Source of the DNA: Opitutaceae bacterium
GTDB taxonomy: Bacteria; Verrucomicrobiota; Verrucomicrobiia; Opitutales; Opitutaceae
DNA: 64,000 nucleotides
Direction: 5' to 3'
Assembly (NCBI GenBank): GCA_016795565.1
Contig: JAEUGW010000049.1
Location: 1-64,000 of the forward strand
This document shows, in pieces, positions 20,517 through 29,753 of this stretch. Both the position numbers and the translations under genes were made by a program. Under the pieces are notes generated by a model, which did no database searches, was not told where the DNA came from, and saw nothing but the letters and a program-made list of their open reading frames with translations. The stretch's first letter is position 1, and each line of letters opens with the position of its first letter.

Positions 20517-20621
20517 AATTACGATTTCAGATTTACGATTTACGATTGGTCACAGAGAACCGCTGCCGCGCTTCGTGATGGCTTGGTTAAATCGTAATTC
20601 GTAAATCGAAAATCGTAAATC
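20517..20621. repeat. AT-rich inverted repeat (TTTACGATT type) between infB and rbfA
   Basis: Left part repeats TTTACGATT units (20517-20547) and the right part holds their complements AATCGTAAATC (20590-20621), forming an imperfect long hairpin inside the operon. It is AT-rich in an otherwise GC-rich neighbourhood. A similar AATC/AAAATC-type repeat lies at 63131-63162. Could form a stem-loop in the infB-rbfA mRNA. Confidence 0.7.
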
Positions 20622-23037
20622 AGAGCGAAGCTCTGACCTTCTGGACCTCGAAGCACTCGATCTTGTCGCCCGGCTGATAGCCGTCGTAGCCGTCGAGGCG
20701 GATGCCGCACTCCAGGCCGGCGCGCACCTCGTTGGCATCATCCTTGAAGCGGCGCAGCGTGCCGATCTTGCCCTCGAAGACGGACTCCTTGCCGCGGCGG
20801 ACGCGCGCGGTGATGCCGCGGTTGATCTTGCCCTCGGTGACCAGACAGCCGGCGACGAAGCCCTTGGCGACCGGGAAGACCTGGCGCACCTCGGCGCCGC
20901 CGAGCTTGTTTTCCTTGAGGTCGGGATCCAGCAGGTCGGCCATCAGCTCCTTCACGCGGTCGCCGAGCTCGTAGATGATCTCGAAGGACTCGATGGTCAC
21001 GCCGTGGTGCTTGGCCAGGGCCGTGACGCCGTTCTCCTGCTTGGTGTTGAAACCGATGATGACGGCCTTGCCCGTGCTGGCCATGAGGACGTCGTTCTTG
21101 CTGATCACGCCGACATCCGCCGCGACGATGTCGAGCGAGACCTTGGTGCTCTTGATGCCCTCGAGCACATTCTTGACGGCCTCGAGCGAGCCAAACACGT
21201 CGGACTTGAGCACGACACGCAGGGTCTTGGCCTGGGTGGCGGCAATGTTGGCGAAGAGGGCGTCGAGCGAGACATCCTTGGGCGCCGCATCATCGGTCGC
21301 GGTGGTCTTCTTGAGCAGGTCTTCCGCCTCCTCGGCGAGGCGCTCGGCCTCGCGGGCGTTCTTGGCCGTGACAAACTTGGCGCCCGAATCGGGCGAGCCC
21401 GACCAGCCGATGACGCGCACGGGCATCGCCGGGGGCGCTTCCTTGAGCGCCTTGCCCTGGTCGTCGAACATGGCGCGGACCTTGGCGTAGTGCGGGCCGC
21501 ACACGAGGGCATCGCCCACGCGGAGGGTGCCGCGCTGCACGATGACGGTGGCGAGCGGGCCGCGGCCGACGTCCACCTGCGACTCGATGACCACGCCGCT
21601 GGCCTCGGCCTTCGGGTTGGCCTTCAGTTCCAGCACGTCGGCCTGGAGGAGAATCATGTCGAGCAGCTCGGGAATGCCCTGCTTCTTGATGGCTGCCACC
21701 GGCACGGTGACGGTCTCACCGCCCCAATCCTCGGGCGCGATCTGGCGCTCCTGCATCTGCTGCTTCACGCGGTCGAGGTTCGCGCCCTTCACGTCCATCT
21801 TGTTGACGGCCACCATAAGGGCGACCTTGGCCTCCTTGGCGTGCTGCAGGGCCTCGTCGGTCTGCGGCATGAACCCGTCGTCCGCCGCGACCACGAGGAC
21901 CGCGATGTCGGTGACGGAGGCGCCGCGCGCGCGCATCTTGGTGAAGGCGGCGTGGCCCGGGGTGTCGAGGAAGGTGATTTTGCGGCCGGCGTGCTCGATC
22001 TGGTAGGCGCCGATGTGCTGCGTGATGCCGCCGGCCTCGCCGGCCGCGACGTTGGCCTGGCGGATGGCGTCGAGCAGGGAGGTCTTGCCATGGTCCACGT
22101 GGCCGAGGATGCAGACCACGGGCGGACGGGGCGCGAGGTTCTTGATGTCCTCCTCGCGCGCCTTCTCCTCCTTGTTGATCTTGGCCTTTTCCGGGGTGAG
22201 GGCCGGCGCGGCCGTTTCGCCGCGGTGCTTGATGTCGAGCAGGAAGCCGTGCTTCTCGCCGACCTTGGTCGCGACGGCTTCGTCGATGGACTGGTTCATC
22301 GACGCGAAGATGCTCATCTCCATCAGCTCGGAGATCAGCTTGAAGGGCTTGAGACCCAGCGCCACGGCGAACTCGCGGACGATGATCGGCGGCTTGAGGT
22401 GGATGATCTTCACGCCACCCTCCTCGGTCACGGTGACATTGCTCGTGGTCGCCGCCGCAGGCATCAGCGGAGCCAGGGGCGCGGGCTTGGCCACCGGCGG
22501 CGGGGCCACCGGGGCCTTGGCGGGCGGCGGAACCGCGGGGGCTGGCCGGGCAACCGGGGCGTTGAAAGTCGGGACCGGCCGGATCGGCGGCGGCATGGCC
22601 GGCCCGGGGCGCGGAGCCATCATCGGCGCCGGGGGCGGCGCCTTCATCAGCGGCGACGGCGGCGGCTTGGGGGCGACCACCGGGGCCGGCGGCAGCGCGG
22701 CGGCGCGGGCGGCGGCGCGCGCCGCTTCGGCGGCCTTGGCGGCTTCCTCCTTCTCGCGCGCGATGTCGGCCGCGGATTTCACGAAGACGCCGGCGGGCAG
22801 CTTCACCTGCGGCGGCTCCGCCGCAACCTGCGCCGGGGTCGGCACGGCGGCCGGGGCCACGGGAACCTCGACCGGCTTGGCGTATTTCTTGGCGATCTCG
22901 TCGTAGTAGATCTTGCTGACGGTGCTCGAGACCGACTTCGTATCCGCCGCCACAAAGCCCTGCTCCTTGAGCCAGGAAAGCATTTCCTTGGGCTCAACGT
23001 TGTATTGCTTGGCGATCTCGTGGATGCGGGAACTCAT
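20620..23037 (-). CDS. infB: Translation initiation factor IF-2
   Basis: GTPase that places initiator tRNA on the ribosome. The 805-aa protein has an N-terminal IF2_N helical domain, a long Pro/Ala-rich linker (about residues 50-195), a second IF2_N domain ([17 protein letters not shown]), then the G domain with [22 protein letters not shown] and NKMD, followed by domains II, III and the C2 tRNA-binding domain. It lies 36 bp after nusA. Confidence 0.97.
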   Translation of the reverse strand: MSSRIHEIAKQYNVEPKEMLSWLKEQGFVAADTKSVSSTVSKIYYDEIAKKYAKPVEVPVAPAAVPTPAQVAAEPPQVKLPAGVFVKSAADIAREKEEAAKAAEAARAAARAAALPPAPVVAPKPPPSPLMKAPPPAPMMAPRPGPAMPPPIRPVPTFNAPVARPAPAVPPPAKAPVAPPPVAKPAPLAPLMPAAATTSNVTVTEEGGVKIIHLKPPIIVREFAVALGLKPFKLISELMEMSIFASMNQSIDEAVATKVGEKHGFLLDIKHRGETAAPALTPEKAKINKEEKAREEDIKNLAPRPPVVCILGHVDHGKTSLLDAIRQANVAAGEAGGITQHIGAYQIEHAGRKITFLDTPGHAAFTKMRARGASVTDIAVLVVAADDGFMPQTDEALQHAKEAKVALMVAVNKMDVKGANLDRVKQQMQERQIAPEDWGGETVTVPVAAIKKQGIPELLDMILLQADVLELKANPKAEASGVVIESQVDVGRGPLATVIVQRGTLRVGDALVCGPHYAKVRAMFDDQGKALKEAPPAMPVRVIGWSGSPDSGAKFVTAKNAREAERLAEEAEDLLKKTTATDDAAPKDVSLDALFANIAATQAKTLRVVLKSDVFGSLEAVKNVLEGIKSTKVSLDIVAADVGVISKNDVLMASTGKAVIIGFNTKQENGVTALAKHHGVTIESFEIIYELGDRVKELMADLLDPDLKENKLGGAEVRQVFPVAKGFVAGCLVTEGKINRGITARVRRGKESVFEGKIGTLRRFKDDANEVRAGLECGIRLDGYDGYQPGDKIECFEVQKVRASL

Positions 23038-23073
23038 TCAGTAAGTCGGTGTGGCGGGCGGTGGATGGGTGTC

Positions 23074-24300
23074 TCAGGAACCGGAAACCTTGGCGATGAG
23101 ACCGGCGGCCTCCTCCTCCGTGAAGCCCATGCCCACGAGGTCGCCGGCGTCCACGCTCTCGAAGGCGGCCGGCGAGTTGATGCCGCCGGCGACGAGTTTC
23201 TCGGCCGCGGTCTTGTCGAAACCGTAGGTGCTGACGAAGAGGTTGATCGCCTGTGCGCGCGGGTCGGCGGTGACGACCTTGAACTCTTCGATGTCGAGGC
23301 GCCAGCCCACCAGGCGGGAGGTGAGGCGGGCGTTCTGGCCCTTGCGGCCGATGGCGACGGCGAGGTCGTCGTTCACCACGCGGACGAGCAGGCGCTTGTT
23401 CTTCTCGTCGAGGATGATCTCGCGCGGCACGGCCGGCTTGAGCGCCTCGATCAGCATCTCCTTCGTGTCGGCGTGATAGGGAATGATGTCGATCTTCTCG
23501 CCGCCGAGCTCGCGCACGACGCTTTTCACGCGGGCGCCCCGGGCGCCGACGCAGGCGCCGACCGGATCGACCTTCGGGTCGCTGCTGGTGACGGCGATCT
23601 TGGTGCGATAGCCCGGCTCGCGGGCGAACGACTCGATCTTGACCGTGCCGTCGGCAATCTCGGTGACCTCGAGTTCAAACAGGCGGCGGACAAACTTGGG
23701 GCTGGCGCGGCTGAGGATGATCTCGGGGCCGCGGCTGCTGTTCTCGATCTCGAGCAGGATGCAGCGGATGCGCTCGCCGGGGGCGTATTCCTCGCCGGGC
23801 ACCTGTTCCTTGCCGGGCATGACGGCCTCGGCCTTGCCAAGATCGATGAAGAGGTCGTTGCGCTCGCGGCGGCGGACCGTGCCGCTCACGATGTCGCCCA
23901 CGGAATCCTTGAAGTCGTCGTAGATGCGCTCCTTCTCGAAGGCGCGGAGGCGCTGCATGATGGCCTGGCGGGCCGTCTGCGCGGCGATGCGCCCGAGATA
24001 GGACGGGTCGATCTCCTTCTCGATGGTGTCGCCGATGACGGCACCGGCCTTGAAAACCTGCGCCTTCTCGACGTGGATCTGCAGCTTCGGATCCGACACG
24101 GAATCGACGACCTTGAGCAGGGACCAGGCGGTGAGCTGGCCGTTCTTCGGGTTGATCTCGATCTTGAGCTCCTGGCCCGAGTTAACGCCCTTCAACGCCG
24201 CCGTCTTGATGGCGTTGACGATGGTGGAGATCATGTCGGCACGCGGGATGCCCTTCTCCTTCTCCATGTATTCGAGGACCGTCAGGATTTCGCTGCTCAT
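23074..24300 (-). CDS. nusA: Transcription termination/antitermination protein NusA
   Basis: RNA polymerase-binding factor for pausing, termination and antitermination. The 408-aa protein has the N-terminal polymerase-binding domain, an S1 domain ([20 protein letters not shown]), two KH domains ([11 protein letters not shown] and [12 protein letters not shown]) and a short helix-hairpin-helix end. The first gene of the operon; the usual upstream gene rimP is not present. A strong intrinsic-terminator structure lies only about 20 nt upstream of its start, discussed as a possible attenuator. Confidence 0.96.
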   Translation of the reverse strand: MSSEILTVLEYMEKEKGIPRADMISTIVNAIKTAALKGVNSGQELKIEINPKNGQLTAWSLLKVVDSVSDPKLQIHVEKAQVFKAGAVIGDTIEKEIDPSYLGRIAAQTARQAIMQRLRAFEKERIYDDFKDSVGDIVSGTVRRRERNDLFIDLGKAEAVMPGKEQVPGEEYAPGERIRCILLEIENSSRGPEIILSRASPKFVRRLFELEVTEIADGTVKIESFAREPGYRTKIAVTSSDPKVDPVGACVGARGARVKSVVRELGGEKIDIIPYHADTKEMLIEALKPAVPREIILDEKNKRLLVRVVNDDLAVAIGRKGQNARLTSRLVGWRLDIEEFKVVTADPRAQAINLFVSTYGFDKTAAEKLVAGGINSPAAFESVDAGDLVGMGFTEEEAAGLIAKVSGS

Positions 24301-24321
24301 GGTGTGTGTGGATTAATGAGG

Positions 24322-24352
24322 AAAAAAAAGGCGGACCCGAGGGCCCACCTTT
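24322..24352 (-). terminator. Intrinsic terminator or attenuator upstream of nusA
   Basis: On the minus strand, AAAGGTGGGCCC pairs with GGTCCGCCTTT and is followed by eight T residues (plus-strand A run 24322-24329). The T-tract ends about 20 nt before the nusA ATG. It could end transcription from the DUF2851 gene, but any nusA promoter would then have to lie inside or upstream of the hairpin, so a regulated leader terminator for the nusA operon is also possible. Confidence 0.75.
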
Positions 24353-24406
24353 TAGAAAGTGAACTAGTTGTAGGGGGTGGAAGTTATTGCCCGGCCGGAA
24401 GGCTTG

Positions 24407-25651
24407 TCAAGCCCCCGGCAAGTTTTCTCTGATGCAGCAACTTGCGCGGGCTTCCTGCTCCAACATCCACGCCAACAAACCCTGTCCCCAACCGTGGCAA
24501 AGCACCCCGCTTCCCCGCCCGGTCACTCCGAGTTTTGGCAACGCGACGCGCACCTGCGCCGGCACATCGCCCAGGAACCAGTGGAACCACCGCGCCGACC
24601 AGTCGTGACCGGTCTGCGCGGTCACCAACGGCATGAATCCGTCACACACCAGATTATCCAGGCGCGTGCCGCCCACCGCCCCGCTCACCAGGTCGCGGGC
24701 AAAAATCTCCCGCATCTTCGCCAGGCCGAGTTGCTGCCGCGCCTTGGTGGTCGGCACCGGGTTCAATGTTCCGCCCGGCCAGGTGTCCGCCAGTTGCAGC
24801 AACCGCGCCGGCCAGTCCGGCCGCGCCGCTATCCAACGCGCATACTGCCGCAAGCGCGTTCGCGGATGGTTCGCCGGCCGCACGCCCTGCGTCTGCCACA
24901 GCGCCCCGCTCCCGCCATAGACTTCTGCCAGGTCGAGGCCGTCGCGCCATGCCGCCAGCGGATATCGCGCCGCCACCGTCAGCATCGCCGCGCGGTTGTG
25001 CCGGTAACCGAGTATCTCCAGCGCCGTGCCGTGCGCCGCCGCCTCCCACCCCACCCGCGCGATCCGCTTTCTAGCGAAGTCCACTTTCTGCCGCCACCGC
25101 CCCGCCGCCTTCGCCCGCAGCAGCCCGGGCAGTTCCGCCGGCGGGGTGGCGGCGAGTTCCGCGAATCTCTCCCATTCATCCCGCGCCGTGATGGCCTCCA
25201 GCGCCTCGTCGGAGGCGTATTCCTCCAGATCGCGATGCAACCACGGCAGCAGCACCAGCGTCGGCAACTCCCGGCCATCGCCGCGTCGCGCCGGCCTTTC
25301 CCCCGCCGTCGGCGGAAACAGCACGACGTGCAGCGCCACCCGGTTGTAGGCGCGATCCGTCTCGTGGTGATGAGCCTGCCAATCCGCTACGTGGAAATGC
25401 ACCTCCACGTCGCCCGTGACAGTTTCCCCGTCAATCCGCAGCTGCGCGTCCCGAAAATCCGGCCCGCCCAGCAGATTCCATGTGCCCACAGTGCGAATCT
25501 CCAGCGGCCGCCCGTCCTCGAGTCGCAGCCGCGTCCGGTCAAAGTCGCCGCGGAGCCAAATCTTCTGCACCACCCGCTCGGCGAGGGTGAACGGGCCATA
25601 CAGACCCTGCATTTCCGCGACGTGATTTTTCGGGGTGGGCATGCGGACCAT
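24407..25651 (-). CDS. DUF2851 family protein
   Basis: 414-aa protein of unknown function, assigned to DUF2851 from its N-terminal GPFTLAERVVQKIWLRGDFD-like opening, the GGPDFRDAQLRIDGETVTGDVEVH block and the C-terminal CHGWGQGLLAW. The family is seen mainly in Bacteroidota and Verrucomicrobiota. It has an acidic/His-containing core (VEVHFHVADWQAHHH) that hints at a metal-dependent nuclease-like fold, but that is speculative. Start chosen at ATG 25651 (MVRMPTPK); ATG 25642 is an alternative. It lies next to the tRNA-Ser integration site. Confidence 0.8.
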   Translation of the reverse strand: MVRMPTPKNHVAEMQGLYGPFTLAERVVQKIWLRGDFDRTRLRLEDGRPLEIRTVGTWNLLGGPDFRDAQLRIDGETVTGDVEVHFHVADWQAHHHETDRAYNRVALHVVLFPPTAGERPARRGDGRELPTLVLLPWLHRDLEEYASDEALEAITARDEWERFAELAATPPAELPGLLRAKAAGRWRQKVDFARKRIARVGWEAAAHGTALEILGYRHNRAAMLTVAARYPLAAWRDGLDLAEVYGGSGALWQTQGVRPANHPRTRLRQYARWIAARPDWPARLLQLADTWPGGTLNPVPTTKARQQLGLAKMREIFARDLVSGAVGGTRLDNLVCDGFMPLVTAQTGHDWSARWFHWFLGDVPAQVRVALPKLGVTGRGSGVLCHGWGQGLLAWMLEQEARASCCIRENLPGA

Positions 25652-25803
25652 TTCTCGCCGGCGGTTACGCGCGAGGCGGCGACTCCGACCCTGCAAAATA
25701 TTCATCCAGCCCGCCAGCCGAAAGCTGCCGCCTCGCGGCAGCCGATCCCCCCATCTGTGTCGTTGACGTGTCCCCACAACCACGCAGTTTGGCAGCCTCG
25801 TCC

Positions 25804-25844
25804 GGTGGGGTGGCAGAGTGGTCTATCGCGGCGGTCTTGAAAAC
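25804..25844 (+). pseudogene. tRNA-Ser (UGA), 5' half, split by the mobile element
   Basis: Acceptor 5' strand GGTGGGG, D-arm and 5' anticodon stem GCGGT with the start of the loop CTTGAAA. Beyond 25844 the sequence departs from tRNA and no 3' anticodon stem or T-arm follows. Joined to 51943-51989 it makes an 88-nt tRNA-Ser with fully paired acceptor and anticodon stems. Confidence 0.88.
25835..25844. other. Left attachment-site core (attL)
   Basis: TCTTGAAAAC, identical to 51933-51942, covers the anticodon loop of the split tRNA-Ser(UGA). The identical decamer at each element end is what a tyrosine-integrase crossover would leave. Confidence 0.8.
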
Positions 25845-25914
25845 TGTCAAGTGACCGCTCTCAGAGTGAAAATCCTAGAGCTGTTTTCGGCAAAATAGGC
25901 AGATTAGGCACTCA

Positions 25915-25939
25915 TTTTGGCAACTTTTGGCAACTTTTG
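25915..25939. promoter_or_regulatory. Tandem TTTTGGCAAC repeats, possible integrase arm sites
   Basis: TTTTGGCAAC occurs twice in tandem 70-95 bp inside the left element end. A related TTTGGCAAATTTTG lies at 51896-51909, 24 bp inside the right end. Paired short repeats near both att cores are typical arm-type sites of tyrosine integrases; binding is inferred. Confidence 0.45.
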
Positions 25940-26038
25940 TAGGCGCCTCGGCGGGCCCTTATTTGCGCGCTCGGATCGCTGAAACATTTGTGCCGTTGAC
26001 CTGCATAGCGAACATCGCAACTTAGGATTTGATGTTAC

Positions 26039-26128
26039 GGAGGAGTGGCTGAGTGGTTAAAGGCACCTGACTTGAAATCAGACGTGGGCGCAAGTCCACC
26101 GGGGGTTCGAATCCCTCCTCCTCCGCCA
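26039..26128 (+). tRNA. tRNA-Ser (UGA), complete, carried on the mobile element
   Basis: 90-nt cloverleaf with acceptor GGAGGAG/CTCCTCC, discriminator G and encoded CCA, anticodon loop CTTGAAA giving anticodon TGA, long variable arm GTGG/CCAC, and T-loop TTCGAAT. The anticodon stem has one C-A mismatch at the outermost pair. It has the same anticodon as the tRNA split by the element and lies 194 bp inside its left end, so it probably compensates for the lost gene. Sequence differs clearly from the split tRNA in the stems, so it is not a simple duplication. Confidence 0.93.
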
Positions 26129-26490
26129 AACTAGATTCTCGGGATTTCTAATAAAACCCACACCAGCATTTCTCGGTCGAGGAATTTTTTCGACGATGTT
26201 CGCGATATTGCGCACGGATTTTTTAGAGAGGAAAATCAAAATTTGATGTTCGCTGGTGTTCGCAAATAAACGCCGATTTTGGCGTCGGTGGTATAAAAAA
26301 AGTGATATAAGAAAAAAATGCCGCCGGACAGAATGCTGGATGTAGCTGTGTCTGATCCAGAAACAAGGACGTAGGGCATCTCAGTGTCCTTCCTTGAACT
26401 GGGCTACGCGGAACAACAGTGGCCCAGGCTGCACTCACATTCAATCGTCACACTTCGCGTCTCTTAATCTCGCGATGTCAGCCCTGTCAT
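26129..26490. other. AT-rich intergenic stretch
   Basis: 362 bp between the element's tRNA-Ser and the mntR-like gene. It is noticeably AT-richer than its surroundings, has several GATGTTCGC repeats (around 26198, 26246 and 26256) and A/T runs near 26295-26320, but no open reading frame or RNA gene that I can support. Confidence 0.5.
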
Positions 26491-26943
26491 TTATAGCGTA
26501 GTTCCCTTAAGTTTCCGGGCAAAAGCTGCTAGGGTGGCCGGGCTGACATGGTGCTCGATGCCCTCAGCGTCGATCTCCGCGGTTCGATGAGGAATTCCGA
26601 GCGAACGCAGAAAAGCCACAACGATACTGTGACGATGCTGGCATTTCTTCGCGAGTTTCTTCCCGATTGCCGTGAGATAGATGGCCCGGTAGGGCTGGAC
26701 CCTAATGTAACCGTCACGCTGTAGGCGAACAAGGGTGTGATTGACTGTCACATGGGTGACGCCGAGTCGCCGGGCCAGGTCCACGACCCGGGCCTCTCCC
26801 AGCGAGGCGGACAAGTCGGCGATGGCCTCGACGTAGTCCTCGGCCGTCTCAGCCGCGTGTTCGCGCCGCGTCTGCTGGAGGCTCTCTGCTTGGAGGGCGG
26901 AAGGGCGGATGGTTTTCTTGTAGGTGTGGGCGCGCTTTTCCAC
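26491..26943 (-). CDS. MntR/DtxR-family metal-dependent transcription regulator
   Basis: Predicted metal-sensing repressor. The product has a winged helix (VVDLARRLGVTHVTVNHTLVRLQRDGYI) and a C-terminal metal/dimerisation region with MntR-like ligands: Asp and Glu in AEDYVEAI, His in QHRHSIVVAFL, and Glu/His in AEGIEHHVS. No SH3 domain, as in MntR. The start is uncertain: GTG 26943 gives 150 aa, TTG 26985 gives 164 aa and would touch a 22-bp palindrome (26986-27007) that is the likely operator. Divergent from the metal-efflux genes, so it probably controls them and itself. Confidence 0.85.
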   Translation of the reverse strand: MEKRAHTYKKTIRPSALQAESLQQTRREHAAETAEDYVEAIADLSASLGEARVVDLARRLGVTHVTVNHTLVRLQRDGYIRVQPYRAIYLTAIGKKLAKKCQHRHSIVVAFLRSLGIPHRTAEIDAEGIEHHVSPATLAAFARKLKGTTL

Positions 26944-26958
26944 GTTCGGAAACAAGGC

Positions 26959-27870
26959 ATGGAAGGAGTTGACAAGGCAAACCAAGAATGTAGCTATAGC
27001 TACATTCTGTCGAAAACACTACATTTTGCTCTTTGTTTCTCTATCGTGGTCGCAGCATCGGCGGCCCCTGAGAGCAATCCAGGCAACAAGGGTGGCTACA
27101 CTCTCATCAACCCGACTCCGAAGCAGTTGATGCGGAAGCTCAGCACGGACCGGCCCGACCAAACTGAAAGTGCCTACACGGTGGATGCCGGGCATTTCCA
27201 AATCGAGTTGGACTTTCTCAAATACACCTTTGACCGCGACAAATCAGGAGGTGGCAATGTGCGAATCAGCGAACTGGCCGTCGCGCCGTTCAATCTCAAG
27301 GTGGGTCTTCTCAACCAGGTTGATCTCCAATTCATATTCGATCCCTACCTGAAGTCACGCGTGGAGGATCGGGTCGCGAACAGAAGCAGCAAGGCGTCCG
27401 GTTTCGGCGACCTCACGACCCGGCTGAAGTTCAATTTCTGGGGAAATGATGGCGGACCGACGGCCTTTGCGATGATGCCGTTCGTCAAATGGCCGTTGAC
27501 TGCCTCGGACATCCGTAACGGGGAAACCGAAGGCGGGGTTATTTTTGTCCTCGGTTATGAACTGCCATCTGGCTGGAGTTCGGCGGTGATGACGGAGGTG
27601 GATCTGGTCAGCGATGGTCTCGGCGGTTACGATACCGAATGGGTCAACTCCATCACCTTCGGACACGATTTGACCGACAAGATGAGCGGCTACATAGAGC
27701 TGTTCACGATCTTAGGCGGCGCTCCTGGCGCCAAATGGCAGGGCCAGTTCGATCTGGGGATTACCTATGCGCTCTCTGATAGCATCCAGTTCGATCTGGG
27801 CTGCAATATTGGCGTCACAAAATCCGCGCCCGATTTCCAGCCCTTCGTCGGTTTCTCCCGGCGCTTTTGA
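26959..27870 (+). CDS. Outer-membrane beta-barrel protein, MetA-like transporter family
   Basis: Secreted protein with an N-terminal hydrophobic signal region (FALCFSIVVAASAA) then about 270 residues with alternating strands, e.g. VDAGHFQIELDFLKYTFDR and LGITYALSDSIQFDLGCN, ending GFSRRF with terminal Phe, a barrel trait. It resembles the putative transporter family annotated as MetA pathway/phenol degradation outer-membrane proteins. It opens the metal-efflux gene set. The start is unclear: ATG 26959 would place the 22-bp operator palindrome inside the coding region. Confidence 0.7.
   Translation: MEGVDKANQECSYSYILSKTLHFALCFSIVVAASAAPESNPGNKGGYTLINPTPKQLMRKLSTDRPDQTESAYTVDAGHFQIELDFLKYTFDRDKSGGGNVRISELAVAPFNLKVGLLNQVDLQFIFDPYLKSRVEDRVANRSSKASGFGDLTTRLKFNFWGNDGGPTAFAMMPFVKWPLTASDIRNGETEGGVIFVLGYELPSGWSSAVMTEVDLVSDGLGGYDTEWVNSITFGHDLTDKMSGYIELFTILGGAPGAKWQGQFDLGITYALSDSIQFDLGCNIGVTKSAPDFQPFVGFSRRF
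26986..27007. promoter_or_regulatory. Perfect 22-bp palindrome, likely MntR-type operator
   Basis: GAATGTAGCTA followed directly by its exact reverse complement. The layout TAGC-N4-GCTA inside resembles MntR boxes. It lies between the mntR-like gene and the metal-efflux genes, where a regulator of both would bind. Confidence 0.75.
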
Positions 27871-27886
27871 GCACAAGAATATCACA

Positions 27887-28336
27887 ATGGTTCTTTCGGC
27901 CCATAAAGTCCGCATTGACATGGCGACCGGCATGGCGATGGTGCCAGTAATGTCTCGATTGCGTGCCATTGCTGCTGTGGTGTTGCTGCTCCTGTGGATG
28001 CCAGCGACCTCCCATTGCGCGCTGGAAGCTGCCGGAGTTCTCCCGGACGCATTAGGCTGCGAGTCCTCGTCGGGGGCACATTGCGCGGGAGATGGCTGTC
28101 GCCAAGTCGAGTCGGGGCTTTTCAAGCAGTCGACGTCACCGATGAAGGTTATGGCCCCCGAGTTAATGGCCTGCACATGCATGCTGTGCCTGCAACTGGT
28201 CTGGGCCTCTCCGCCCAGCCTCGTCGCGATTTCTGATTTTACTCCGGTTGGTTTTGATTGCCCCCAAGACTTGGTGGTTCGTTGGAGTTTTGAGCGCCGT
28301 GCCGCGTTGCCGGCCCGTGCTCCCTCGCTCGTTTGA
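27887..28336 (+). CDS. Hypothetical secreted Cys-rich protein
   Basis: 149-aa protein, not recognised. It has a long N-terminal region with a hydrophobic segment (IAAVVLLLLWMPATS) followed by a Cys-rich part with CALEAAG, CESSSGAHCAGDGC and CTCMLCLQL. The eight or so cysteines and its position between the outer-membrane protein and the TolC gene suggest a membrane-anchored or periplasmic metal-related role. It starts 16 bp after the previous gene. Confidence 0.6.
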   Translation: MVLSAHKVRIDMATGMAMVPVMSRLRAIAAVVLLLLWMPATSHCALEAAGVLPDALGCESSSGAHCAGDGCRQVESGLFKQSTSPMKVMAPELMACTCMLCLQLVWASPPSLVAISDFTPVGFDCPQDLVVRWSFERRAALPARAPSLV

Positions 28337-28457
28337 CCTGATCGACCCCTGCGCGGGTTGACGGGTTTCCTGTTCCTACGCTGACGCCTGCGCGCGTCGC
28401 GTTTCCTACCGGGCCGTGCCGCGCCCGTCTGCTCAAGCCCTCCCATTTTTACGCTCC

Positions 28458-29753
28458 ATGAATCACCTGCCATCCCTCCCATTCCGTTCCCTTTGCGGGG
28501 TCCTGCTCTTGGCCGCCATCGGCCGCGCCCAGGAATCCGTTCCCACCGAACCTGCTCCGGTTTCACTGCCCGTGATCGTTGGCGAAATCGCCGCCAACAA
28601 TCCCGAACTCAAATTTTACGAAGCCGAAATCGCTGCCGCCAAAGCCGGCTTGCGCGGTGCCGGCACCTACAACAACCCGGAGCTGGGGCTCGACGTGGGC
28701 CGTCGCCGCCTCAAGGACCCCTCGGGCGCCCTGATCGGGGAAGGCGCGGCGTGGGGAGTCTCGGTCACGCAGACCTTTGACTGGCCCGGCCGGCTCGCCC
28801 TGCGCAAGGCCGTGGCCAATCGCCAGGTCGATCTCGCCGAACTTGGGTTAAGCCGATTCAAACTGGCCTTGGAAGCCCGGGCACGCTCCCTGGCTTTCGG
28901 ACTCTTCGCCTCCGCCGAGAAAAGCGCCGCCGTGCGGGAAGTCGCCGACCGTTTCGCTGCGTTGAAGGAAACCTTCCTTGCCCGTGATCCGGCGGGCGTG
29001 ACGCCACTCCTGGAGACCCGCGTCATTGAAGCACAGGAACTGGCTCTCCAGCGACGCGCCACCGAAGCAGAACTTGCCGCCCAGGCCGCGCTCATCGAGC
29101 TGAACCAGCTCCGGGGTGTGTCGCCCGCAACCGAATTGCGGGCTTCGGCCACCAAGCTGGTGTTCAATCCCGCGCCGGAGCTCGACGCCCTGCTGGCCGC
29201 CGCCCGCGAAAACAATTTCGACTTCCGCGCTAAGAAACTGGAGTTGGAGCAGCAGGGCTTTGCCGTGCAGCTTGCGCAGAACGAGCGCTACCCGAGTTTC
29301 AGCGTGAGCCCGTATTTCTCCCAGGCCAAGGCCGGTGACAAGGAGCAGAACTACGGGATCGGCCTTTCCATCCCGCTGCCGCTCACCTCGCGCAATCGCG
29401 CCGCGGTTGACGTGGCCAAAGCGCGACAGAATCAGGCCGAGGTGGCGGTGCTGCTCGCCCAGCGCGAACTCGAGCGCACCGTGCTCACGTCCGCCCATGC
29501 CTTCCGGGCCAAGGTTGCGGAGTCACAACGCTGGTCCCCGGAGGCGGTGCAAAAGTTTCGCGAGGCGGCCGACCTGGCCGACCGCCACTATCGCCTGGGG
29601 GCCGTGCCCATCGCGACCTACATCGAATTGCAGAACTCCTACCTCGATGCGGTCGAGGCCCTGCTCGACACGAAGATCGAGGCCCTCGAAGCTGGGCTCA
29701 AACTCCAGCAGCTTACCGGCATCGACTTCAAACCCGTGGAGATTGCGCCATGA
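28458..29753 (+). CDS. TolC-family outer membrane efflux protein, CzcC-like
   Basis: 431-aa outer-membrane channel subunit of a heavy-metal RND pump. Signal peptide MNHLPSLPF...LLLAAIGRAQ, then long helical repeats typical of the TolC fold (AGLRGAGTYNNPELGLDVG; YRLGAVPIATYIELQNSYLD). ATG 28458 is used because it starts the signal peptide; an upstream start exists at 28416. Its stop overlaps the adaptor gene start (29750-29753), so the outer protein, adaptor and pump form a unit. Confidence 0.88.
   Translation: MNHLPSLPFRSLCGVLLLAAIGRAQESVPTEPAPVSLPVIVGEIAANNPELKFYEAEIAAAKAGLRGAGTYNNPELGLDVGRRRLKDPSGALIGEGAAWGVSVTQTFDWPGRLALRKAVANRQVDLAELGLSRFKLALEARARSLAFGLFASAEKSAAVREVADRFAALKETFLARDPAGVTPLLETRVIEAQELALQRRATEAELAAQAALIELNQLRGVSPATELRASATKLVFNPAPELDALLAAARENNFDFRAKKLELEQQGFAVQLAQNERYPSFSVSPYFSQAKAGDKEQNYGIGLSIPLPLTSRNRAAVDVAKARQNQAEVAVLLAQRELERTVLTSAHAFRAKVAESQRWSPEAVQKFREAADLADRHYRLGAVPIATYIELQNSYLDAVEALLDTKIEALEAGLKLQQLTGIDFKPVEIAP

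Noticed and set aside
21004-24432. A 1142-codon plus-strand open frame opposite infB and nusA
   Set aside because: Antisense shadow of high-GC genes; its translation is low-complexity (Asp/Gly/Arg/His-rich) with no family match, while the minus strand has clear NusA and IF-2 motifs.
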